Shown: positions 1-8,303, numbered from the stretch's first letter. The stretch is DNA of 64,000 bases from Gallionellaceae bacterium (GCA_028714735.1 JAQTLU010000001.1:412697-476696); one strand, 5' to 3'. Notes: generated by a model from the letters alone, not told the origin. A program made the numbers and translations.

Positions 1-282
1 CTGATCGACTCGGGCCTGTTTTCGCACGGCGACCGCGACCTGTTCCGCGACTTCACCGGCTCGCTGCGCCACCACGACCCCTACCTGGTCTGCGCCGATT
101 TCAGCGCCTACCTGGCCTGCCAGCATGCCGCCGGCCGCTTTTATCAGGACAGCGAAGCCTGGACCCGCATGGCCATCCTCAATGTCGCCCGCATCGGACG
201 CTTCTCCTCGGACCGTGCCATCCGGGAATATTGCGACGAGTTGTGGCAGGTCCGACCGATCTCCATGCACGGCTTTGGCTGA
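1..282 (+). CDS. glgP: Glycogen/starch phosphorylase, C-terminal fragment (5' end outside window)
   Basis: The first 93 codons, open from the window edge to a TGA, encode the C-terminal end of glycogen phosphorylase, which releases glucose-1-phosphate from glycogen using a pyridoxal phosphate cofactor. The segment GLFSHGDRDLFRDF, followed by DPYLVCADFSAYLACQ and ending WTRMAILNVARIGRFSSDR then a short tail PISMHGFG, matches the conserved C-terminal helices of the family (the stretch W-x-x-M-x-I-x-N-x-A-x-x-G-x-F-S-S-D-R is diagnostic). The catalytic and PLP-lysine portions lie upstream of the window. Identification is from recognised family sequence. Confidence 0.9.
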   Translation: MIDSGLFSHGDRDLFRDFTGSLRHHDPYLVCADFSAYLACQHAAGRFYQDSEAWTRMAILNVARIGRFSSDRAIREYCDELWQVRPISMHGFG

Positions 283-484
283 GCAAATCGCCGCAGCAGG
301 GCCCGGTCCTCAATCCGGCCAGGCGGGACCAGGAAATAAAGTGCATGCGACACGCAGAACAGCGGTAGATTGGGCCATCCGGCACGCGCCGCCCAGCCAT
401 ATGTTCACGAAACAAGCCGTCCTGGGCCGGCCAAACGACCCTCGCCAAACGGACTACCCGTCAACCCACCACCGACCATAAGTA

Positions 485-691
485 ATGTCCTCCAAACCAC
501 CTTCTGACCCCCCGTCGTGCCAGCACTGCCGATACTTCCATGCCCATGACCAGCATGGCCATGGCGACTGCCACCGCTTCCCCCCCAGCTTTGCCGGCGA
601 GGTCTCGCCGAACGAGAAGCATCACTGGAGACATCCCATCGTCTCGCTGCTGGAATGGTGCGGTGAATATGCGCCCAGGCAGCCTCTTTGA
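485..691 (+). CDS. Small cysteine-rich protein of unknown function
   Basis: A 68-residue protein with CQHCRYF near the N-terminus, then GDCHRFPP and a final LLEWCGEY. Four cysteines arranged C-x2-C...C...C, with aromatic residues beside them, look like a small zinc- or metal-binding knuckle; similar short C-x-x-C-R/K-Y-F...WCGEF proteins occur widely in proteobacteria and phages without a known function. No good Shine-Dalgarno is seen before the ATG. About 200 bases on each side (283-484 and 692-911) hold no gene I can support. That it is translated is inferred from the motif only. Confidence 0.55.
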   Translation: MSSKPPSDPPSCQHCRYFHAHDQHGHGDCHRFPPSFAGEVSPNEKHHWRHPIVSLLEWCGEYAPRQPL

Positions 692-911
692 TGCCGGAAA
701 CGCGGCAACCCCCGCTCGAACCCGGCATCTGCAGCCATACTGTGTACCGACCCTCGCAACCAAGCCATCGGGTAGCTAGCGTGCCTGGACTGCATTGCAT
801 TACACACGCAATCATGCCGCACGGCGTCAAGGAGAAGCACAGGCCGCAGCACTGACGTTTAGCGGCTGACAGGATCTTGATCGGCATGCACGACATATCG
901 GGAGGACCCCC

Positions 912-1472
912 ATGAGTTCAACCCAGGATGACGAAAGTAGCCAGGAACAGGCGCGCGAAGCCTTTATTGCGGGCATGAAAACCCGGATCGAGCAGGCTCA
1001 GGCCAGCGGACAATCGCCCGAGCAGATCCAGATGCTGGCCGCGGCCTATGCCAGGGAAGAGATGCAGCGGCAGCTTCCGCAAGCCATGTCACGAGCAAAG
1101 TCCTGGTGGTCAGGCTTGCGCAACTTCATGCTCGTCGGAGCACTCGCGCTGGGGCTTGCCATCGGCTTGGCGCTATTCGTCGAGCAGGACTACGCAACAC
1201 CCTTGTGCGAGCACTATGCCGTTCAACATGGCGTCACGTATCGAGGCCTCGAATACCCCGTGATCGGGGGAAGCAGCCGCACTACGTCAAGGTCCGGCAG
1301 CTGCATGGTTGTCAATTCCGCTGGTTCGCAAAACACCGTCTCGTTGAGCTCGTTGGAGCCCAATGCGGCCATTGCCATACTGGTGAGCTTTGCCCTGCAG
1401 ATCGAGGTCACCACCCCTATTGCCTTCGTTCTCATCGCCTTGTTGGCCACATCGTTGCGCAAGCTCAAATGA
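912..1472 (+). CDS. Hypothetical two-helix membrane protein
   Basis: 186 residues, with a strong ribosome site (GGGAGGA, 7 bases before the ATG). Residues 1-65 are hydrophilic, Gln/Glu/Ala-rich and probably helical, containing QAQASGQSPEQIQMLAAAYA. A first membrane helix spans about residues 72-90 (LVGALALGLAIGLALF). A loop of about 60 residues contains two cysteines (PLCEHYAV and SGSCMVVN) that could form a disulfide, and a second long hydrophobic stretch runs from about 150 to 181 before the basic tail SLRKLK. No family recognised. It stands alone between glgP and the convergent sigma-E operon. Confidence 0.6.
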   Translation: MSSTQDDESSQEQAREAFIAGMKTRIEQAQASGQSPEQIQMLAAAYAREEMQRQLPQAMSRAKSWWSGLRNFMLVGALALGLAIGLALFVEQDYATPLCEHYAVQHGVTYRGLEYPVIGGSSRTTSRSGSCMVVNSAGSQNTVSLSSLEPNAAIAILVSFALQIEVTTPIAFVLIALLATSLRKLK

Positions 1473-1526
1473 GCTTGAATGACCAGGGTACAGGCAACTT
1501 AGCGTCGGCTGCATGAGCACGGAATA

Positions 1527-1760
1527 TCAGGCCAGGGCCGTCCGCAGGCGCGCCTCGTCGAGGAAATAGTGGCAGATTTCCTGGCCGGCCAGCTCCAGCA
1601 CCGGCAACAGGCGACCATATCGCTCGGCCAGCCCGCCCTCCCAGCCGACGTCGACCTCGGTCAGGGCAAACCCGAGTTGCGGCTGCAAGGCCTGCAGGCC
1701 GGCCCTCATCTCGTCGCAGAGATGGCAGCCGGCCCGGCCGTATAGAACCAGTTCAGTCAA
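1527..1760 (-). CDS. Glutaredoxin-like thiol-redox protein (DUF836 family)
   Basis: A 77-residue protein starting LVLYGRAGCHLCDEMRAGL, with the thioredoxin-fold C-x-x-C at C12 and C15 and a following helix; short glutaredoxin-like proteins of this type (DUF836) are 75-90 residues. The cis-proline region is LPVLELAG. It begins with TTG inside the 3' end of degQ, overlapping it by 8 bases, so it is probably translated by coupling as the last gene of the rpoE operon. The role is unknown; an envelope-stress link is suggested only by position. Confidence 0.7.
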   Translation of the reverse strand: MTELVLYGRAGCHLCDEMRAGLQALQPQLGFALTEVDVGWEGGLAERYGRLLPVLELAGQEICHYFLDEARLRTALA

Positions 1761-3111
1761 GCCGCAGCGGGATGTACAGCGAACCGTCGCCGCGCCTGAT
1801 CAGCAGGGCGATGCTCTTGCGGCCCTTGACGCCGATCGCCTTGGCCAGTTCGCCGGCGCTGTTCACCGGCTGGTTGCCCGCCGCCACGATGACATCGCCG
1901 GACCGGATGCCGGCACGCGCAGCGGCGCCCACGGCGTCCTCGACCAGGACGCCGGAGTCGATCTTGAGCTGGCGTTTCTGTTCGGCGCCGAGCGCGCTGA
2001 CCGCCAGGCCGGCCTGATCGGTCTTGCCACTCTCGGCAGCCGCCGACTTGGCATTTTCCATCTCGCCGATCTTGACCGTAATGTCGCGGCTGGCACCCTT
2101 GCGCCAGACGGTCATGACCACCTCGCTGCCCGGCTTGGCGGCCCCGACCAGCAGGGGCAGGTCGCTCGAAGAATCGATGGCCTTGCCGTCGAACTTGAGG
2201 ATGATGTCGGAGGGCTTGAGGCCGGCCTTGTCGGCCGGGCTGCCGTCTTCGACCTCGGCCACCAGGGCGCCGCGCGACTTGCCGAGACCGAAGGAGTCCG
2301 CCAGGTCGGCGGTGACTTCCTGTACCAGCACGCCGAGGCGGCCGCGGCTGACCTTGCCGCTGCCCTTGAGCTGGCTCATCACGTCCATCGCCACGTCGAT
2401 GGGAATGGCGAACGAGAGGCCCATGTAGCCGCCGGAGCGGGAGATGATCTGGGAGTTGATGCCGACCACCTCGCCCTTCATGTTGAACAACGGGCCGCCC
2501 GAATTGCCCGGATTCACCGCCGCATCGGTCTGGATGAACGGGGTGTAGCTTTCCTGCGGCAGCGAACGGCCCTTGGCCGACACGATGCCGGCCGTGACCG
2601 AGTTCTCGAACCCGAACGGGGCGCCGATCGCCAGCACCCATTCGCCCACCCTGAGCTTGTCGGGATCGCCGATGGTCACCACCGGGAGCTTGTCGGCATC
2701 GATCTTGAGCAGTGCCACGTCGGACTTCTCGTCGCTGCCGATCACCTTGGCGCGGAACTCGCGCCGGTCCGGGAGCTTCACGGTCACTTCGTCGGCATCG
2801 TCGACGACATGGGTGTTGGTCAGGATGTAGCCGTCGGCGCTGACGATGAAGCCGGAGCCCTGGCCCCGGCGTGGATGCGGGCTGCCGTTTTCCGGCATGT
2901 TGAGTTCGGGCATGCCGAAGTGCTTGAAGAACTTGAGCATCTCGTCCGGCGCCTTGCCGCGCAATTGGGGCCGGGCATCCTGGGTGGTCGTGATGTTGAC
3001 GACCGAGGGAGACTGCTTCTCGGCCAGGTCGGTGAAATCGGGCAGTGGACCGGCGTGCGCGGCCACCGCAGTGCCGATGGACAAAAACAGCCAAGCGATG
3101 CATTTCTTCAT
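1753..3111 (-). CDS. degQ: Periplasmic serine protease/chaperone, DegQ/MucD (HtrA) family
   Basis: A 452-residue HtrA protease degrading or refolding misfolded periplasmic proteins. A Sec signal peptide covers residues 1-20 (cleavage after AAHA). The trypsin-like domain carries the catalytic triad H101 (TNTHVV), D131 (KSDVALLKI) and S204 (NPGNSGGPLFN). Two PDZ domains follow: the first around residues 260-350 with SRGALVAEVEDGSPADKAGL, the second around 370-450 with GVLVEDAVGAAARAGIRSGD. It lies 52 bases after rseC as the fifth gene of the sigma-E operon, the position of mucD in Pseudomonas algU-mucABCD, which favours the MucD role of damping sigma-E signalling. Confidence 0.95.
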   Translation of the reverse strand: MKKCIAWLFLSIGTAVAAHAGPLPDFTDLAEKQSPSVVNITTTQDARPQLRGKAPDEMLKFFKHFGMPELNMPENGSPHPRRGQGSGFIVSADGYILTNTHVVDDADEVTVKLPDRREFRAKVIGSDEKSDVALLKIDADKLPVVTIGDPDKLRVGEWVLAIGAPFGFENSVTAGIVSAKGRSLPQESYTPFIQTDAAVNPGNSGGPLFNMKGEVVGINSQIISRSGGYMGLSFAIPIDVAMDVMSQLKGSGKVSRGRLGVLVQEVTADLADSFGLGKSRGALVAEVEDGSPADKAGLKPSDIILKFDGKAIDSSSDLPLLVGAAKPGSEVVMTVWRKGASRDITVKIGEMENAKSAAAESGKTDQAGLAVSALGAEQKRQLKIDSGVLVEDAVGAAARAGIRSGDVIVAAGNQPVNSAGELAKAIGVKGRKSIALLIRRGDGSLYIPLRLD

Positions 3112-3163
3112 GTCACCTCTCCAGAATCAGTTTGAAGACAAGCAGCGAGCCATCAAGCCCGCA

Positions 3164-3586
3164 TCAGCCAACTGAACAGCCGGCCGAGCCTTTTCTGAGA
3201 ATGACCGGCGAAGGCAGGGACCGTCGGCGTTTCAGCCACAGTGCCGCAATCATCAATCCGGCCACACTGCCTGCCACGGCCTGGAGCTCGCCCCAGATGC
3301 CGCCCAGCAAGGCGCCCAGCAGGAGCAACATGAGAGGCACCAGGTATCCTGAAATCGCGGCCTGCAACAGGGCGCCTTCCTCGATACCCACCACTACCGT
3401 TTCACCCGCCTGGGCCGAGATTGGATTCAAAACGGCATACTCGGGTTCCCGCGGATGCAGCATGCGGACGAAGGTCGAACTGCCGCAGCCCTTGCCGCCG
3501 CAAGCGCCGCAGGAGGAGGGGCTTTCAGTGAGCACCCAGGCCAGATCACCCTCGACGCGGACCACACGGGCGGAATTCTCCAGCAT
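3164..3586 (-). CDS. rseC: RseC/MucC family inner-membrane regulator
   Basis: 140 residues. The N-terminus LENSARVVRVEGDLAWV is followed by a cysteine cluster, SCGACGGKGCGSS, typical of the cytoplasmic N-domain of RseC, then two close membrane helices (about residues 78-97 and 100-120). RseC proteins modulate sigma-E activity and, in enterobacteria, also belong to the SoxR-reducing machinery. It starts 5 bases after the rseB stop and belongs to the rpoE operon. Assignment rests on the cysteine pattern, length, topology and operon position. Confidence 0.88.
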   Translation of the reverse strand: MLENSARVVRVEGDLAWVLTESPSSCGACGGKGCGSSTFVRMLHPREPEYAVLNPISAQAGETVVVGIEEGALLQAAISGYLVPLMLLLLGALLGGIWGELQAVAGSVAGLMIAALWLKRRRSLPSPVILRKGSAGCSVG

Positions 3587-3591
3587 CGTAA

Positions 3592-4530
3592 TCAGTGCAC
3601 GGACAGGTTCATGGCCACGGCTTCCACCGCCGGCCAGGGCGCGTCACCCAGCACGGTCACCTGATAGGGGCCGATCTTGCGGGTCAGCATGTTCATCATG
3701 CCGCGCGTGCTTTGCCCCTTCATGCTGACCAGATTCTTCGGCGCCGGCTCGACGAACATCGAGATGTAGCTGAGGCCGTCGCTGAACACCCAGTGTTCCA
3801 CCTCGCCATTGCGATTCGGCAACTTGCGCTTGATGGCAACCTCCCTGGTGTAGCCAGGGGGCAGCACCTTCACGACGATCGCACCGCTATCGATCGGGTG
3901 CAGGTCGTCCGAAGGGATCATGTCGGGCATCTCGGGGTCGGTTTTACCGGACGAACCAGTATGTACGCTGGTGAAGGTATATTGCACCAGGGGGTGGCCG
4001 TCGCCATCCACCAGCGCGGCCTTCAACGGCAGGCCGGTCATCTGGTCGGCACAGAGCAGGTAGCCCCAGCGGTATTGATCCTTGGGCACCAGTTCCAGCG
4101 AACGGCATTCCTGTCCGGCCACCCGGTCGAGGCTGCCCAGGCGCAGGGAATAGTTCTCGACCAGCCGGGCCGTGTTTTCCGGCAACAGATCGGGGAAATG
4201 CCGGCTGCCCAGGCGCCGCTCCAGCCTTTTCCCCTTGGCATCCCATACCAGGGTCACCGACTTGTTCCGGTAACAGCGGATCTCGCGCTGGCGGCCATCC
4301 AGGACCACCAAACGGCTGCTGCTGGACGGACCGTTGGCATGATTCTCCACCTGCACGGTCTTCATGCGGTCGCCCATCTGCATGACGAAGATGCCCTCAT
4401 AGGGCAACTTGCGTGAGGCATCGGAGACACGCTGCAACCAGGAAACCGCCTCGGCATCCGAAATATCGGGCCCGGCCCAGGCTGGAACGGCAATCGCCGC
4501 GACCAGTGCCAGCGCCCACCGGTGAATCAT
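3592..4530 (-). CDS. rseB: Sigma-E factor regulatory protein RseB/MucB
   Basis: 312 residues with a signal peptide (cleavage near AVPAWA/GPD). RseB is the periplasmic protein that binds the anti-sigma factor RseA and protects it from cleavage until lipid or outer-membrane stress displaces it. The large N-terminal LolA-like fold (SWLQRVSDASRKLPYEGIFV) and the smaller C-terminal MucB domain (LPNRNGEVEHWVFSDGLSYIS to the end) are both present. Its ATG overlaps the rseA stop by 4 bases, so translation is coupled. Confidence 0.93.
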   Translation of the reverse strand: MIHRWALALVAAIAVPAWAGPDISDAEAVSWLQRVSDASRKLPYEGIFVMQMGDRMKTVQVENHANGPSSSSRLVVLDGRQREIRCYRNKSVTLVWDAKGKRLERRLGSRHFPDLLPENTARLVENYSLRLGSLDRVAGQECRSLELVPKDQYRWGYLLCADQMTGLPLKAALVDGDGHPLVQYTFTSVHTGSSGKTDPEMPDMIPSDDLHPIDSGAIVVKVLPPGYTREVAIKRKLPNRNGEVEHWVFSDGLSYISMFVEPAPKNLVSMKGQSTRGMMNMLTRKIGPYQVTVLGDAPWPAVEAVAMNLSVH

Positions 4531-5057
4531 TGGCCTCCTCCGGCGAGAGAAACCTGGGTGAAGCGCATTTCCGGTTCCCCTGCCACGGCATAGGCATAGT
4601 CCTGATGCGCCGCCAGATAGGGCTGGGCATCGTTATTCGAAGCCAGGGCAACGGTGGCAGGGACATCGTTGGCGGCCACCGTCACGGCCGGTTCCCCGCC
4701 GCCCTGGGGCGACACGTAGATGACGGTCCAGGCGATCGCCGCGACGGCGGCGGCGGCCGCCATCAGGTAATAAGGTCGGTGGTGCACCGGCTCGGCCGGC
4801 ATGGGCGCCAGGACGGTCGGCTCCTCGGCCAGCGCGGCAAGAATACGGGCATTGAGGCCGGGGCGCTCGACCCGGCATCCGCGCATGACATCGCCGATCA
4901 GGCTGTACTCCGCCCACAGTCGCGTGGCATCAGCCTCCTTGCCGGCCCGGACAATGCCACGTTTCGATTCATCGGGATCGAGTTCACCGTCGAACAGCGC
5001 GGAAAGCCATTCCTCCGCATCGGTATCAGGCAGGCGTTGTGCGTTCAGTTTGTCCAT
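4527..5057 (-). CDS. rseA: Anti-sigma-E factor RseA/MucA
   Basis: About 176 residues. The cytoplasmic N-terminal domain reads EEWLSALFDGELDPDESKRG then LWAEYSLIGDVMRG, the sigma-binding signature of RseA/MucA; a single membrane helix follows ([20 protein letters not shown]) and then a periplasmic tail. I chose the ATG at 5057 because AGAGGTGG lies at correct spacing before it and because an upstream start would run 100 bases into rpoE. Only 2 bases separate it from the rpoE stop. It sequesters sigma-E until DegS/RseP-type proteolysis. Confidence 0.9.
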   Translation of the reverse strand: MDKLNAQRLPDTDAEEWLSALFDGELDPDESKRGIVRAGKEADATRLWAEYSLIGDVMRGCRVERPGLNARILAALAEEPTVLAPMPAEPVHHRPYYLMAAAAAVAAIAWTVIYVSPQGGGEPAVTVAANDVPATVALASNNDAQPYLAAHQDYAYAVAGEPEMRFTQVSLAGGGQ

Positions 5058-5059
5058 CT

Positions 5060-5659
5060 TCACCACCTCTTGTCTTCGGACGTACCAAGGAATGGCCGCA
5101 ACTTGGCGGCGATCGCCTCGCGTGCCCGGAAAATCCGGGACCGAACCGTACCGATGGGGCAACCCATCATCTCGGCGATCTCCTCATAACTCAGCCCCTC
5201 CATCTCCCGCAGGGTGATGGCGGTGCGTAACTCTTCCGGCAGTGCTTCGACGACCTGATTCACCGCCATGGCAATCTGCTTGGACATCAACTCCGTCTCC
5301 GGCGTGCTGATGTCCCTGGCCACCAGGCGTTCGTCAGGCTCGTCGTCATCGCCCATGGCCTGGTCGCTGATCGTCGGCATCGCCTTCTTGCGCGTAGCCA
5401 GATAGTTCTTGGCCGTATTCACGCCGATCCGGTACAGCCAGGTATAAAAAGCCGCGTCACCACGAAAATTCGGCAACGCCCGGTAGGCCTTGATGAAGGT
5501 TTCCTGGGCGATGTCCTCGACCTCTTCAGGATCGCGGACCATGCGTGACAACAGCCTGAACAACCTGCGCTGATACTTCTCGACCAGCAGTCCGAAGGCA
5601 CGCTTGTCGCCTGCGCGCGCCCTTTCCACCAGTTGCCGGTCTATATCCTGCTCGCTCAT
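5060..5659 (-). CDS. rpoE: RNA polymerase sigma factor RpoE (AlgU, ECF group)
   Basis: 199 residues from the start MSEQDIDRQLVERAR. Region 2 contains DPEEVEDIAQETFIKAYR and AFYTWLYRIGVNTAKNYL; region 4 contains LREMEGLSYEEIAEMMGCP then GTVRSRIFRAREAI, the HTH that reads the -35 GGAAC. An in-frame ATG 16 codons upstream exists, but the family normally starts at MSEQD/MTEQ. First gene of rpoE-rseA-rseB-rseC-degQ, controlling envelope-stress genes. A GGAACTT promoter upstream suggests it activates itself. Confidence 0.95.
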   Translation of the reverse strand: MSEQDIDRQLVERARAGDKRAFGLLVEKYQRRLFRLLSRMVRDPEEVEDIAQETFIKAYRALPNFRGDAAFYTWLYRIGVNTAKNYLATRKKAMPTISDQAMGDDDEPDERLVARDISTPETELMSKQIAMAVNQVVEALPEELRTAITLREMEGLSYEEIAEMMGCPIGTVRSRIFRAREAIAAKLRPFLGTSEDKRW

Positions 5660-5753
5660 GATCGAATACGCCTTGGACGTCAACGCCCGTAGCCCAACCC
5701 TTTCCATTTCAAAACCGGGCTAGTATAACCGTCATGAAGCGCCAGCACTGCCC

Positions 5754-5783
5754 TACTGACACACCCTGATCCATGGAAGTTCC
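5754..5783 (-). promoter_or_regulatory. Probable sigma-E-dependent promoter of the rpoE operon
   Basis: On the minus strand, GGAACTT (5783-5777) is followed after 16 bases by GTCAGTA (5760-5754). The established sigma-E consensus is GGAACTT, about 16 bases, then GTCTAA/TCTGA, with AAC and TC best conserved; here the -35 is perfect and the -10 keeps GTC. Transcription would start near 5747, giving an 88-base leader before rpoE. Autoregulation by sigma-E is the rule for this operon elsewhere. Confidence 0.55.
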
Positions 5784-5793
5784 CCCATACCAA

Positions 5794-6058
5794 AGCCTGT
5801 TTCAGCAGTAAACAGGCCCCACGTTGAGACCGCGATCGGATGGATGCAAGGCGCGTCGCGCCGGCCATGGTCATTCCATGGCCAAGCGGCGCAACGCCGC
5901 AGACGCCGATCCCGGCCTCAACCCGAAGGGCCGGTTGCCTGCGGGCGCATTGCGGTGTTGCGGGTGACTCGTGGAGAATGGCTACACTTCGTCCCCCGCG
6001 CCTTGCACTGCATCCCGCAGGCAGCCGGCGCGGGGTATGTTTACTGCTGAAACAGGCT
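5794..6058. repeat. 265-bp MITE-like element with terminal inverted repeats
   Basis: The first 20 bases (5794-5813, AGCCTGTTTCAGCAGTAAAC) are repeated exactly as reverse complement at 6039-6058. The match continues imperfectly inward for about 65 bases: GGATGCAAGGCGCG-type sequence on the left pairs with CGCGCCTTGCACTGCATCCC on the right. The centre has another palindrome (GGCCATGG, 5 bases, CCATGGCC at 5863-5883) followed by AAGCGGCGCAACGCCG. No transposase gene lies inside and no clean target-site duplication is seen. It fills the space between the divergent rpoE operon and nadB. A non-autonomous mobile element is inference; a structural RNA element is the alternative. Confidence 0.5.
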
Positions 6059-6061
6059 CCC

Positions 6062-7627
6062 ATGCAGACTTACGATGTCCTGATCATCGGCTCCGGCCTT
6101 GCCGCCTGCACCCTGGCGCTGTCCCTGCCCGAGCACCTCAAGGTGCTGATGATCACCAAGAAGACCTTCTCGGACAGTTCCAGCGCCATGGCCCAGGGCG
6201 GCATCGCCGCGGCGTTTTCCGGCGAGGACAGCTTCGCCGAACACATCCGCGACACCCTGGTCGCCGGGGCAGGCCTGTGCGACGAGGCGGCCGTCCGCTA
6301 TGTCGTGGAGCACGGCCCGGAGGCGATCAAGTGGCTGATCTGGCAGGGCGTGCCGTTCGACCGGGAAGCGAACGGCTACCACCTCACCCGCGAAGGTGGC
6401 CACAGCCAGCGGCGCATCTTCCATGTCGCCGACGCCACCGGCGCCGGGGTGCAGGAAACCCTGATGGCCCGGTTGCGCGCTGCGCCCAACGTCGAATTCA
6501 AGGAACGCCACATCGCGATCGACCTGATCACCGGCAGGAAACTCGGCCAGGCCGACCGGCGCGTCTACGGCGCCTATGTGCTCGACAGTGCGGTCGACCA
6601 GGTCGAGACCATCGCTGCCGGCCACACCGTGCTGGCCACCGGCGGCGCCGGCAAGGTCTTCCTGTACACCTCCAACCCGGACACCGCCACCGGCGACGGC
6701 ATCGCCATGGCCTGGCGGGCCGGCTGCCGGGCCGCCAACCTGGAGTTCGTGCAATTCCACCCGACCTGCTTGTACCACCCCCAGGCCAAGTCCTTCCTGA
6801 TCACCGAGGCCATGCGCGGCGAAGGCGCCTTGCTGCGCCTGCCCGACGGCACCCGCTTCATGCCCGAACATGACCCGCGTGCCGAACTTGCCCCGCGCGA
6901 CATCGTCGCCCGCGCCATCGACTTCGAGATGAAAAAACGCGGCCTCGACTGCGTCTATCTGGACATCACCCATCAGCCGGCCAAGTTCATCGTCGCTCAC
7001 TTCCCCAACATCTATGCCCGCTGCATGGAACTGGGCATCGACATCACCCAGGAGTGGATTCCGATCGCCCCAGCCGCCCATTACACCTGCGGCGGCATCG
7101 TGGTCGACCAGAACAGCCGCACCGATCTCGACAACCTTTACGCCATCGGCGAGACCACCTGCACTGGGCTGCACGGCGCCAATCGCCTGGCCAGCAACTC
7201 ACTGCTCGAATGCCTGGTCTACGGCCGCGCCGCCGCTGCCGACATCGCCCAGGGCCGGCCGGCCGAGGCGCCCGAACTGCCCGATTGGGATGAAAGCCGG
7301 GTCACCGATGCCGACGAACAGGTCGTCATCACCCACAACTGGCACGAGTTGCGCAGCTTCATGTGGGACTACGTCGGCATCGTGCGCACCAATAAGCGAC
7401 TGGAGCGGGCGGCGCACCGCATCCGTCTGCTCAGGGAAGAGATCAACGAGTACTACAGCAACTTCAGGGTCGGCAACGACCTGATCGAATTGCGCAACCT
7501 GGTCGAGACCGCCGACCTGATGGTGCGTTGTGCGCAGTTGCGGCATGAGAGCCGGGGACTGCATGCATCGAGGGACTATCCGGATTTGTTGCCGGAGGCC
7601 AGAAATACGGTGCTGGAACCGGAGTGA
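6062..7627 (+). CDS. nadB: L-aspartate oxidase
   Basis: 521 residues. It oxidises L-aspartate to iminoaspartate for quinolinate and NAD synthesis using FAD. The N-terminus [20 protein letters not shown] is the FAD-binding GxGxxA fold; [25 protein letters not shown] and the C-terminal [20 protein letters not shown] are hallmarks of NadB and the fumarate reductase flavoprotein family. The frame is open for 74 codons upstream, but that part lies in the inverted-repeat element and resembles no NadB. The chosen ATG leaves only ACAGG in the repeat arm as ribosome site. Confidence 0.95.
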   Translation: MQTYDVLIIGSGLAACTLALSLPEHLKVLMITKKTFSDSSSAMAQGGIAAAFSGEDSFAEHIRDTLVAGAGLCDEAAVRYVVEHGPEAIKWLIWQGVPFDREANGYHLTREGGHSQRRIFHVADATGAGVQETLMARLRAAPNVEFKERHIAIDLITGRKLGQADRRVYGAYVLDSAVDQVETIAAGHTVLATGGAGKVFLYTSNPDTATGDGIAMAWRAGCRAANLEFVQFHPTCLYHPQAKSFLITEAMRGEGALLRLPDGTRFMPEHDPRAELAPRDIVARAIDFEMKKRGLDCVYLDITHQPAKFIVAHFPNIYARCMELGIDITQEWIPIAPAAHYTCGGIVVDQNSRTDLDNLYAIGETTCTGLHGANRLASNSLLECLVYGRAAAADIAQGRPAEAPELPDWDESRVTDADEQVVITHNWHELRSFMWDYVGIVRTNKRLERAAHRIRLLREEINEYYSNFRVGNDLIELRNLVETADLMVRCAQLRHESRGLHASRDYPDLLPEARNTVLEPE

Positions 7628-7819
7628 TAGGCTCGCCCCTTGGGTGAGGAGCGGGGGTGATGGAGCAGCGGCTAATCAGCCTCACCACCTAAGAGTTGAG
7701 GCCCTACATTGCTAAGCAGCTTAGGCCGGGGGCGCCCGGCAGGCGCATTACTTTCTTTGCTCGTGCAAAGTAAAGTAATCAAAGAAAGCACTCCCCGCTT
7801 CACCGCCCTTCGGGTTCCG

Positions 7820-7911
7820 AATTTTTCCAACACCGTTCGGGCGGCTGCGCAACTCGCCCTTCGGGCTCAGACAGTGCTCGCCGACTTCCCCCGAACAGTG
7901 TTGGAAAAATT
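7820..7911. repeat. Long inverted repeat, 22-bp arms
   Basis: Arm one, 7820-7841 (AATTTTTCCAACAC then CGTTCGGG), pairs with arm two, 7890-7911, at 21 of 22 positions; the 48-base centre carries CTGCGCAACTCGCCCTTCGG. Transcribed on either strand it would form a long stable stem-loop. Confidence 0.6.
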
Positions 7912-8034
7912 GGCGGCTCAGAGGGGAAGGTACGGCACCCCCTACCCACCCCCGCACGCGTGAACGGATTCGAAAAGAGGATATGCGTCGCTTACGCGAC
8001 GCTGTTAAATCCCCTTCAGCCGGAGCCGAGGATT

Positions 8035-8108
8035 CCGGTCTCGGCCGGGGGAAGTCGGCGAAAGGTGTCTGAGCGTAGCGAGTTCTTTCGCCGCCCGGCC
8101 GAGACCGG
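8035..8108. repeat. Nested palindrome, 15-bp perfect arms
   Basis: CCGGTCTCGGCCGGG (8035-8049) and CCCGGCCGAGACCGG (8094-8108) are exact reverse complements. Inside, GGCGAAAG and CTTTCGCC form a second stem; outside, CCGAGG and CCTCGG extend the pairing after a small bulge. Position and build suggest a repetitive intergenic element. Confidence 0.6.
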
Positions 8109-8150
8109 AAGCCTCGGGGTTTCGACGGATGTGGGGCGACCTTCTTTTGG

Positions 8151-8180
8151 TTCCTTTTCTTGGTCGAGCAAGAAAAGGAA
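8151..8180. repeat. Hairpin, 11-bp perfect stem
   Basis: TTCCTTTTCTT (8151-8161), 8-base loop, AAGAAAAGGAA (8170-8180). It resembles the CTTTTCTTGG...CAAGAAAAG repeats often found after genes in betaproteobacteria, and could act as a transcription end for nadB or pepA. Confidence 0.5.
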
Positions 8181-8303
8181 CTGGCCGCCGGGCCACCCCG
8201 GCCTGAGCCAACTTGCGCATGGAAAGCTCAAATCGGGCGACAACGCATACATAACCGTTGTTCCCTCACCCCCTCCCGGCGGGAGAGGGGATGAATAGCC
8301 GCC

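Larger units (their letters stand above)
7628..8303. other. 676-bp gene-free block of intergenic inverted repeats
   Basis: No convincing gene is seen between the nadB and pepA stops; short open frames have no family features. The block holds a hairpin at 7747-7779 (ATTACTTTCTTTGC against GCAAAGTAAAGTAAT), a 22-bp inverted pair at 7820-7911, a 15-bp perfect inverted pair at 8035-8108, an 11-bp perfect hairpin at 8151-8180, and a CCCTCCCGGCGGGAGAGGG palindrome at 8271-8290 directly after pepA. Such multi-palindrome blocks between convergent genes are common in beta- and gammaproteobacterial genomes. One or more may end transcription, but none has the classical stem plus T-run. Confidence 0.6.

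Noticed and set aside
5840..6061. A 74-codon upstream extension of nadB
   Set aside because: It lies in the inverted-repeat element, reads as a basic low-complexity string, and the NadB family starts at the FAD-binding strand right after the chosen ATG.
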